This document shows, piece by piece, positions 1 through 7,569 of a stretch of DNA of 8,615 nt. Origin of the DNA: an uncultured Ureaplasma sp. (lineage in GTDB: Bacteria; Bacillota_I; Bacilli_A; Mycoplasmatales; Mycoplasmoidaceae); NCBI GenBank assembly GCA_949295235.1, contig CASFKH010000028.1, positions 1-8,615 on the forward strand, read 5' to 3'. Positions within the stretch are counted from its first letter, which is position 1. Each line of letters begins with the position of its first letter. A model generated the notes under the pieces. That model was not told where the DNA came from. It ran no database searches and was given only the letters and a program-made list of their open reading frames with translations. A program made the position numbers and the translations under genes.

Positions 1-738
1 GTCTTTTCTGCCATGTACTAATAAATATTTTTGATATTCTCCAGCGCTCATATTGTCAAATTTAAATGAATGTATTGTTGTACCATTATTTTTAATAGAA
101 TTATCTAAAATAATTTTAGAATTTTCTAAAATAGTTTTTCATTCTTCTAAACTAATTTCTTTACCTAATTTAAATGGAGAAATTTTTGAGGAAAATAAAA
201 CTTCATTTGCATATATATTACCGATTCCAGCAACTATAGTTTGATCTAATAATAAAGTTTTAATAGAAGTGTTCTTATTTTTAATTTTTTGAAAAGTTAA
301 ATTAATATCTATATTTGGATCATTTGCATCTGGGCCAAGCTTAGAAATTGGTAAAAAATTATCAATTTCATTTTTATATAAAATATCAAAAGTTCCAAAC
401 TTTCGAGTATCATAATATCTTAATAATCCATTTGATAGTTTAAATTCAGCTAATAATTGAGGGTGTGAAGGTTTTGAATCAAATCGTTCAAAAAATAATT
501 TACCCTCCATTCTTAAATGAATGATGAAATCCTTATTATTAGTTAAATTTATAATTATATATTTACCTTTTCGATTAATATTGATAATTTTTTCGTTTCT
601 TAAAAATTCAATAAATTGATCAGAATTTGAATTTTTTAATAATTTAGTGTAAAAAATATCAATCTTATTAAAAGTTTGATTAATTATATTTTTCTTTAAA
701 TAATTAATAACAGTTTGTACTTCTGGAAGCTCAGGCAT
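1..738 (-). CDS. mutM: Formamidopyrimidine-DNA glycosylase (MutM/Fpg), 3' end outside window
   Basis: A bifunctional base-excision repair enzyme that removes 8-oxoguanine and other oxidised purines and then cleaves the abasic site. The N-terminus MPELPEVQT carries the catalytic Pro2 (Schiff base) and Glu3. RKGKY (Lys59), HLRMEGK (residues 74-80), YYDTRKFG (residues 109-115) and GIGNIYANE (residues 171-179, Asn174) match family DNA- and phosphate-contact motifs. An in-frame TGA at 139-141 (residue 200) is read as Trp; beyond it the family-typical NNGTTIHSF and HGRKD stretches continue to base 1. The C-terminal zinc finger that should follow HGRKD lies outside the window, so 246 residues are visible of about 270-280 expected. 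The start is the only ATG giving the obligatory Pro2. It lies 10 nt after the exonuclease stop and has only a weak AAAGAA upstream, so translation is probably coupled. Confidence 0.96.
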
Positions 739-748
739 AATTTCTTTA

Positions 749-1642
749 TTAAAATAATTTTATTTGTTCATTAATATTTTTAAAGTATTTATCTAATCCA
801 TTTATATTATACTTTTTAATCATTTGATTTAATTGAGAATAATTTGATGATTTAAATATAAACTCATCTACTGAATTATTTATAAAAATATTTGTATCGA
901 TTGTTGCAATTTTTTTAGACATAAATGCTACGTCTTTATATTCTAAAAATTTTGAACGAACTGAATCAGATAATTCATTAATATTATCATAGATATTTTC
1001 AAGATATTCATATTTTGTTAACAAATTAATACATGTTTTTAAGCCAATACCTTTAACACCAGGAATATTGTCTGATTTATCACCAACTATTCCTTTAAAA
1101 TCAATTACTTGACATGGTTTTAACCCATAATATAGATCTGCAAAATTTGACAAAGAATAAATAACCTGATTTGTTAAACCAGTTTTTAAAATATTAACAT
1201 TAATATTTTCATCTACAAGTTGAAGCATATCTTTATCTGAACTGTATATGTCAACATGAATATTGTTTTTAGACATTAATTTTGCAAATGAACCAATAAA
1301 ATCATCAGCTTCTATTCCTTCTTGACTAATAATATTAACCCCCATATATCCAATAGCTTCTTTAATTAATGGAATTTGAGATATCAATTCAGGCGGCATT
1401 TTTTTTCTTCCACTTTTATATTGTTCAAAAATATCATGTCTAATTGTTCTTTTACCATGATCAAAAGCTACTAAACAATATGAATAATTATTTTTTAATA
1501 ATCTAAACATGGTTTCAATCATTAGTTTTAATGCATTAACAGGTTGAAGATTATGTTGAACACTATATTCAGCTAATGAATATGTTGCATAAAACATTCT
1601 GTATATTAGTGAATTTCCATCTATTACAATTGCTTTTTTCAT
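749..1642 (-). CDS. Stand-alone 5'-3' exonuclease (Pol I N-terminal / flap-endonuclease family)
   Basis: A 297-residue protein equivalent to the 5'-nuclease domain of DNA polymerase I, with no polymerase or 3'-5' exonuclease domain. Expected role: removal of RNA primers and 5' flaps during Okazaki-fragment maturation and repair. Metal-binding acidic motifs are in the family order: VIDGNS (Asp8), AFDHG (Asp61), EADD (111-114), SSDKDML (Asp136, Asp138) and GDKSDNIPG (Asp188, Asp191). The last is followed by the helix-hairpin-helix GVKGIGLKT. The basic patch YKSGRKKMP is also typical. I start at ATG 1640-1642, not at TTG 1652-1654 four codons earlier, because the sequence GGAGA sits 5 nt before the ATG and MKKAIVIDGNS matches family N-termini. 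The start is 1 nt after the dnaE stop. The protein has no Trp. It ends in QIKLF, which resembles a sliding-clamp-binding peptide. B. subtilis YpcP and the M. genitalium exonuclease next to dnaE are comparable single-domain proteins (from memory). Confidence 0.95.
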   Translation of the reverse strand: MKKAIVIDGNSLIYRMFYATYSLAEYSVQHNLQPVNALKLMIETMFRLLKNNYSYCLVAFDHGKRTIRHDIFEQYKSGRKKMPPELISQIPLIKEAIGYMGVNIISQEGIEADDFIGSFAKLMSKNNIHVDIYSSDKDMLQLVDENINVNILKTGLTNQVIYSLSNFADLYYGLKPCQVIDFKGIVGDKSDNIPGVKGIGLKTCINLLTKYEYLENIYDNINELSDSVRSKFLEYKDVAFMSKKIATIDTNIFINNSVDEFIFKSSNYSQLNQMIKKYNINGLDKYFKNINEQIKLF

Positions 1643-1643
1643 G

Positions 1644-4574
1644 TTAATCTCCAAGTTTCTTAATAATCCTTGATATGACCAATATTTCTTTATTTTTCTT
1701 AACTTCTAAAATTACATATTTAGATTTTACTAAATTATCATAAATATTATTTACATCCTCAAAACAAAATAATTCATGTTCTTTTTCATTATTAAAAGAT
1801 ATTATTTTTAAAAAATTATTGTCTTTTTTTGAAATATTTTTGTAAACATTTTTAATTTCAAATAAACAATTATATTTTTTATTATCTTTTATATCATCAA
1901 TGTTAGTTAAATTATAATTTTGTTGATATTCTTCAAAATATTGATCTAATTTAGATTTATATAAAGAAATTCCTAAAACTTCTTTTTCATATACAGAATA
2001 ATCATCAAAATCCTCAATTATATTTTCATCTAAATCTAAATCAAAAATAAATTCATAATTAGCATTTAATAAATTAAGTTTTTTATTGCATAGTTTATCT
2101 AAATTTGCTAATAAATAATTTCTCCTTAATAATAATTTATCAAATGAACCAGCTTTAATTAGTGATTCAATATTTTTTTTGCTTATTCCAGCATTATTTA
2201 AAATTGAGATTGATGTTAATGCATTAATAAATTTTTTATTAGGTAAAGATTCACGAATTTTAATAATTTTTTTTGCAGATTCAATTCCTAATCCATTAAT
2301 TGATAATAAAGAAAATAATATTTTATTTTTATCAATAATAAAACTTAATGATGAATTATTAATATCGGGTGAAATTATAGAAATATTAAATTTTTTAGCT
2401 TCTTGAATATATCCAATTAATTTATCATTACTAGTATTACCATAAGTCATTAATATACATAATGTTTCAATTGGATAATGATATTTAAGATAACCTATTC
2501 AATAACTTAACATTGCATATGATAATGAGTGAGAATGATTAAAACCATAATTTCCAAATTCTTTAATATATTCAAACATTTCATTTGCTTGTTGCATTGT
2601 GTAATGGTTTTGAATTGAACCATTTATAAAATCTTTTTTTATTTCTTTGATAACATCATCTTTTTTCTTACTAATTGCTCTTCTAAAATCATCAGATTTT
2701 GATCCACTAAAATTAGCCATTGATTTTACAATTTCAATAACTTGTTCTTGGTAAATAAAAGTACCAAATGTTGGGGAAAGAATTTTAGAGATTTGATCAT
2801 TAAAATAAATTGGCTGATTATTTTTTAGTTTTCGACTAAAGTATAAATCAATATTTCCAACCGCCCCTGGTCTATACATTGCCGAAACTATAGATAAATC
2901 CTCAATTGAAGTTGGGCTCATTTTTTTTAAAATTCTTTTCATACCAGGAGATTCAAATTGAAAAATGCCATCAGTTTGTCCTTTTGAAAATAGTTTAAAA
3001 ACATTTGAATCATTTAAATCAATTTTATGTAAATCAATATCTATATTATGAATATGCTTAATTAATTTTAAAATATAATAGATTACGGTTAGATTTTTAA
3101 GACCTAACAAATCCATTTTTATTAATCCTAATTCTTCTAAATATTCCATTGAATATTGAGTCAAAATTTTATTATCAATACTTTTTTGTAAAGGTACAAT
3201 ATCAATTAATTTTGAATTTGATAAAACTATACCTGCCGCATGCACACTAATTTGTCTTGGTATATTAATTATTTTATTTGCAATTTCAAATAAATGTGTA
3301 TTTTGTAAATATTCTTCATGTAATATGTTATTATTCTCAACTGCAGTTAAAATATCATAATCGAAATTAGATGAAATATTTTTAGTTATTTTATCAATTA
3401 TCTTTAAATTGATATCAAACACTCTTCCAACATCTCGAATCGCTTGTTTTGCTTTAATATGTGAAAATGTAATTATATTACATACATGATCATTACCATA
3501 TTTATTGTATAAATAATTTACCACTTCTTCTCTTTTAATATCCATAATATCTGTATCAATATCTGGTAATGAATTTCGTTGGTAATTTAAAAAACGTTCA
3601 AATAACAAATTATATTTTATTGGATCAATTTCAGTTATATTTAAGCAAAATGAAACAAGTGACCCAGCAGCCGACCCTCTACCTGGACCAATTATAATAT
3701 CATTATTTTTTGCTCAGTAGATAAAATCAAATACAATTAAAAAATAATCGTTAAATCCTTTTGAATCAATAATATCTAATTCATAATTCAAACGATCGAA
3801 ATATTTGGTAGATAATAATTCTAATTTATTATTATTTAGATAATTTTTAAGATTAGAATAACAAAGTTTTCTTAAATATTCTTTTGAAGATAAATTAAAA
3901 TTATTTTTATAATTTAAAATATTGTTTTTATTATTAATAGTCATTTGTCAATCAATTTGACAAACCACTTTTTGTAAATTTTGAATTGCAATTGATGAAT
4001 AATATTCTTCTAATTGATGAGACAATCAAAACGCATTATCATTGTTTTTTTCATTTAATATAAAATTTGACAATTTTTCATCATTTTTAATTGCACTTAA
4101 CACTGAGAAAATTAAATAATCTTTTTCATCATAATAACAAACTGTATGACATGCAATGCTATTAAATTCATTTCCTCCGTCAATATAAAAATTAGGTGAA
4201 ATAATATTAAAATATCCATCAATTCTAATTACAAAAAGATTTAAATCATAAAATATATTTTCATCAATCTTTTCATTTAGCATAACATATGAGGAAATTT
4301 TTATTAATGAGTGATATCCATCATTATTTTTTGCAATTATAATAAGTTTAGAGTTTTTATATTCAATCTCAATTCCAAGAATAGGTTTTAAATTTTTTTC
4401 AATTGCTTTTTTGTAAAATTCAAATGCTCCATACATTACATTTTTATCAACTAAACAAACATATTCTTGATTATTTGAAATAGCAAAACTAATTATCTTA
4501 TCAATACTTAATGATGAAGATAATAATGAATAATATGAATGTACATTTAAATTAATGATATTATTTTTTGCCAT
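1644..4574 (-). CDS. dnaE: DNA polymerase III alpha subunit, DnaE type
   Basis: The replicative C-family polymerase of DnaE type, 976 residues once four in-frame TGA codons are read as Trp (residues 183, 209, 287, 692; bases 4026-4028, 3948-3950, 3714-3716, 2499-2501). The four stop-free segments share one frame and no TAA or TAG lies between them. Domains: N-terminal PHP domain (about 1-200); palm with GPGRGSAAGS (296-305), catalytic PDIDTDI (Asp338, Asp340) and MDLLGL (Asp488); HAAG (445-448); FQFESPGM and YRPGAVG in the fingers/thumb region; FIYQEQV; two helix-hairpin-helix units (about 755-811); KEVLG (865-869); and a C-terminal OB fold (about 902-973). There is no inserted exonuclease domain, which excludes PolC. 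It is shorter than E. coli (1160 aa) and B. subtilis DnaE. PHP metal ligands look degenerate (Asn10-Val-His12; Asp43-Lys44). The start ATG lies inside the last codons of nrnA (14 nt overlap), with only a weak AAAAGAA upstream. Confidence 0.97.
1648..1652 (-). promoter_or_regulatory. Shine-Dalgarno of the 5'-3' exonuclease, embedded in the last dnaE codons
   Basis: The minus strand reads TTGGAGATTAACATG. GGAGA forms the final Gly-Asp codons of dnaE and lies 5 nt before ATG 1640-1642; the dnaE stop TAA is 1 nt before that ATG. This decides for the ATG and against the TTG at 1652-1654, whose own position overlaps the ribosome binding site. Confidence 0.8.
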
Positions 4575-5538
4575 ACATTAAAAATTCTTTTATTTTTGCC
4601 TCTAATTGTTTTGTTTGTTTAAAATCATTTAATATAAATCCAGATGCTAATTTGTGGCCGCCACCATTAAATAAATTAGCAATTTGACTAACATCATATT
4701 CTCGACTTCTTATTGAACCTTTTCATTTATTAAGATTTTCATCATAATAAACTAAAGTTGATATTTTAATTTCTTTTATATTTGCCATTAAATAAACTTT
4801 GCCATTAAATGATTTTTTGTTATATTTTTTGTTATATTTTTTATCAATAAATAAAGTAGCATATCCATATTCATTGTTATATTGAATTAATTCAAATAAC
4901 TTATGATCTAATTCAACATCAGAAAAATCTCTTAAATATAATTGGTTATGAACTAATTCTCTATTTAAACCTTTGTCACATAAAAATGACATTAAATTAA
5001 ATGTAGATTTAGCTACTAGAGGATATAAAAATCGATTTGTATCAGTTAATATTCCAAAATATAATGAATTTGCAACAGTTGAGGAAATATTATATTTTTT
5101 TGATAATTTCATCAACATTAAACCGACCAATTCACATGTTGAAGATGAATTAATATCAATTATAGATTGATTTGAAATTTTATAATCACTTGGGTGATGA
5201 TCAATTAAAAATGTTCAATTACAAAATATATTTAATTGAGTTAATATTCGAGATTGATTAGAAGTATCAAAAATTATACCAATTGATTCTTTTGCAAAAT
5301 CTTTATCAACTGGTAAATAATTAATATTAAAAAAAGGTAAAATAAAATTTTTATCAACTTCATTTAAACCAGCGATTCGGACATCTTTAGACTCAAAATT
5401 ATCTTCAATAAATGTTTTGAATGCAAATGCACTGCCAATTGCATCACAATCCGGATTTTCATGCACAAACAAACAAATTTTATTTGTTGATTTAATTTTA
5501 TTAATTAAATTGTTTATCTTTTTTAATTCAATTACCAT
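4561..5538 (-). CDS. nrnA: DHH/DHHA1 phosphoesterase, NrnA-type nanoRNase / pAp phosphatase
   Basis: A Mn-dependent phosphodiesterase of the DHH superfamily, 325 residues with two TGA codons read as Trp (residues 108 and 272; bases 5215-5217 and 4723-4725). Motifs: FVHENPDCDAIGS (His26, Asp30, Asp32), IIFDTSN (Asp91), LIDHHPSD (DHH at 113-115), DTNRF, and the DHHA1 substrate-binding GGGHKLASG (292-300). Family members degrade 2-5 nt RNAs, dephosphorylate pAp and hydrolyse pApA from c-di-AMP; which of these dominates cannot be read from the sequence. Length matches the family (about 310-330). The ATG at 5536-5538 is supported by GGAGG at 5548-5552, 9 nt upstream. The gene overlaps the thiI end by 38 nt and the dnaE start by 14 nt. 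An in-frame 12-bp repeat at 4813-4842 encodes KKYNKKYNKK. Mollicutes often carry several DHH paralogues (MgpA-like), so the exact orthology is less certain than the family. Confidence 0.92.
4813..4842 (-). repeat. In-frame 12-bp direct repeat (2.5 copies) within nrnA
   Basis: On the plus strand the unit TTTTTTGTTATA occurs at 4813-4824 and 4825-4836, followed by half a unit of six T. In nrnA it encodes KKYN-KKYN-KK in the linker region between the DHH and DHHA1 motifs. The unit length is a multiple of three, so slippage would change length without breaking the frame. Confidence 0.75.
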
Positions 5539-6715
5539 CTATAAATTCCTCCACTCAAATATGATTATTAATAGTATTTTCCAAAATACCATTAATTAAA
5601 TCTAATTTTGATTCAATATTAATTGTAGTTTCCAAATTGGGTTTCGTAATAGGATTTTTTGGAGCAAATAATGAACATGAATCACTATAAGGAAGAATAG
5701 AAGTTTGATAAGTTTTATAAAATTTTGCAAAATTTATTATTTGTTCCTTATCAAATGTTAAAAGTGGGCGTAATATCAAACAATTATTAATAGCAGATGA
5801 AATTACATCCATACTTTCAAGTGTTTGACTTGCCACTTGCCCAATTGAATCACCTGTTGCAATTGCATTATAATCAAATTTTATTTTTAAATAATTTGCA
5901 ATTTTTAGAAAATAACGTCTCATTAATGTAATCCGATAACTTTCTTTATTAATATGAGATATTTCATGCATTAACATTGAAAAATCACAAACATACAATT
6001 TTGAATTACAAATATAATTATTAACTGAAATTATTCTAGATAATTCGCGAACTTTATCTAATGCACGTTCAGTTGTATGAGGGGGAGTAATAAAAGTTAA
6101 GAAATCTACTGCTAATCCTCTATTCATTAATAGTTTTGAAGCAACTGGAGAATCAATTCCACCCGATAACAACATTAATACTCTTCCATTTGATCCAATA
6201 GGTAAACCACCTAAGCATTTTATTTTATTAGTAAAAATAATTGCAGAATCATTTTTAATTTCAATATTAATATTAAGGTTATAATCTTCTAAACTTACTT
6301 TATAGTTTGTGTTTTCTAAAATTTCACCAGCAATTATATTTATAATCTCATTTGATGATAATGGATAATTTTTATAATTTCGGTGACAAGTAATTCTAAA
6401 TTTAGCATTATCGAAATACTCTTTTTGTGCAATTTTAAAACAAAATTTCTTAATTAAATCTATATTATTTTCAATTTTTGTAGCAACTGAAATATAATAA
6501 ATTCCTGGAACAAATTTTAAGATCTCAATAATTTCATCCATATATTGATTATCAATATTTGAAATCGTCATAAAATCAAATTTTTTTATAATTAAAATAT
6601 TACTGAATTTTTTTAAAGCATGTTTAACATTAGTGTATAATTTTGAAATAAAAAAATTTCGATTTTTACCTTTTAATGTTAATTCACCATATTTAATATA
6701 TATAAGTTCGTCCAT
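5501..6715 (-). CDS. thiI: tRNA 4-thiouridine synthetase ThiI (no rhodanese domain)
   Basis: ThiI adenylates U8 of tRNA and transfers sulfur to give 4-thiouridine. The protein has 404 residues. The N-terminus MDELIYIKYGELTLKGKNR is characteristic, followed by a THUMP domain (about 60-165) and a PP-loop ATPase domain with LLSGGIDSPVAS (182-193), TPPHT and IATGDSIGQVASQTLE. Near the end LPYSDSCSLFAPKNP holds the conserved Cys347 of the sulfur-transfer region. There is no C-terminal rhodanese domain, so sulfur must come directly from a cysteine desulfurase or equivalent. Two TGA codons (residues 387 and 396; bases 5555-5557 and 5528-5530) read as Trp extend the protein to TAA at 5501-5503; read as stop, it would end after 386 residues. 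The start is 1 nt after the stop of the preceding gene (TAATATG) without a strong ribosome binding site, which suggests coupling. No thiamine-pathway neighbours are present, which favours the tRNA role. Confidence 0.95.
5548..5552 (-). promoter_or_regulatory. Strong Shine-Dalgarno of nrnA, inside the thiI coding tail
   Basis: On the minus strand the sequence reads GTGGAGGAATTTATAGATG, placing GGAGG 9 nt before the nrnA ATG at 5536-5538. It is the strongest ribosome binding site in the window and fixes the nrnA start. It lies within the thiI C-terminal extension, just downstream of the first TGA(Trp) codon of that tail. Confidence 0.85.
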
Positions 6716-6716
6716 A

Positions 6717-7559
6717 TTATATTTTTAATTCACTTTTTAAAAAATTTAGATCTTCAGAATTTAATTTTGGTGAAATCCCAGTTTCAATAAAATCTACATA
6801 TCATTTATTTGCTTTATCAATTAAAATCTTGAATTTATCCATATCAATATCTAGATTAACTAGTTGAATATCTCTTTTATATACATCACATAATTCAGGA
6901 TTTATATAGTCTTCAGTTTCTAAAAAACAAATTGCAAATAAACCTTTATTTATGCCTCTTAAATAACAATATAATGATAATTGACATTCATATTCAACTG
7001 GAACAATTACCTCATTATTATTTTTAAATCATTTTTGTTTTTTAGTTCCCTTTGATTTAACTATTGGATGATCGTTTTCATCTTTTTGTAATACTAATAA
7101 ATTATCAATTTTTTTATATAGAAAAGAATCAATTGAAGTTGTTTTGATTTCAAGCATTCTTTTATCATTTGAGTAATCAACTACATTATTGATAATTGGT
7201 TCACCATCAGGAATTCCTCCAAATATTTTATTTTCTTTAAATATATCAAATCCAACTTTTTTTGAATCATATTGAATATAATTTATTCCAGTAATTTTAG
7301 ATACATAATCTTTAATTTTAGGTTCAATTATACAACCCGCTCTTGAAATCATTTCATCCATTGGTTCAATATATAAACCAGTCATAATACATCATATTTT
7401 AAAAGGAGAGCAATATTCATTTAAACCAATAACGCTTCCAAATCTACTTCCTGTTATTTTTTTGAATTTTCATTTATTTGATTCAAAATATTGTTTTGAT
7501 AATTTTAAACAATTATCTTCAAAATAGAAATCTTCATTTATTTTTTTTATAAATGGCAT
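6717..7559 (-). CDS. PD-(D/E)xK putative nuclease, YqaJ / lambda-exonuclease-like fold
   Basis: A 280-residue protein with four TGA codons read as Trp (residues 30, 56, 177, 253; bases 7470-7472, 7392-7394, 7029-7031, 6801-6803). The pattern fits YqaJ-like viral recombinase nucleases: ITGSRFGSVIGLNEY-x4-IW (35-56, the GGSDIAAILG-like motif), RAGCIIEP (Glu79), FGGIPDGEP (catalytic Asp118), LEIKTT (Glu137-x-Lys139) and YECQLSLYCYLRG (Gln193). All four metal/phosphate-site elements of the fold are present in order, so it is probably an active DNA nuclease; the substrate is unknown. I recall a conserved mollicute family with this description (MAGa7180-type putative nuclease) but cannot confirm membership. 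The start ATG at 7557-7559 has AGAGGA 4 nt upstream, overlapping the lepA stop. The gene sits 9 nt after lepA and 1 nt before thiI. No phage gene, integrase or RecT-like annealing protein is adjacent in the window. The family call is firm; the biological role is inference. Confidence 0.82.
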
Positions 7560-7563
7560 AAAA

Positions 7564-7569
7564 TCCTCT
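7564..7569 (-). promoter_or_regulatory. Shine-Dalgarno of the YqaJ-like nuclease gene
   Basis: The minus strand reads TAAGAGGATTTTATG: the lepA stop TAA shares its last A with AGAGGA, 4 nt before the ATG at 7557-7559. This supports the start upstream of the first in-frame TGA, and it implies that ribosomes finishing lepA are delivered directly to this site. Confidence 0.75.

Noticed and set aside
53..244. 63-aa plus-strand reading frame opposite mutM
   Set aside because: Antisense shadow of a conserved gene; no ribosome binding site or recognisable motif. The same applies to plus-strand frames at 2179-2406, 4973-5170 and 5417-5599.
739..748. Promoter or terminator in intergenic gaps
   Set aside because: The largest gap is 10 nt, too short for a terminator hairpin; TATAAT-like strings inside coding regions are expected by chance at this base composition.
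1640..1654. TTG at 1652-1654 as start of the 5'-3' exonuclease
   Set aside because: It overlaps the ribosome binding site for the ATG at 1640-1642 and adds four residues not expected before the MKKAIVIDGNS N-terminus.
1644..4574. dnaE as a pseudogene broken into four pieces by TGA stops
   Set aside because: All pieces share one frame, no TAA/TAG lies between them, family motifs run across the breaks (for example GPGRGSAAGS lies between two pieces), and neighbouring genes show the same TGA usage.
7383..7385. ATG at 7383-7385 as the start of the YqaJ-like nuclease
   Set aside because: It would remove the GSRFGSVIG motif that belongs to the family. Reading TGA as Trp extends the frame to ATG 7557-7559 with a good ribosome binding site.
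7541..7548. Eight-base A/T homopolymer in the first codons of the nuclease gene as a phase-variation switch
   Set aside because: Tracts of this length are common in such AT-rich sequence (another lies in dnaE near 2173-2180), and nothing suggests a surface or variable protein.
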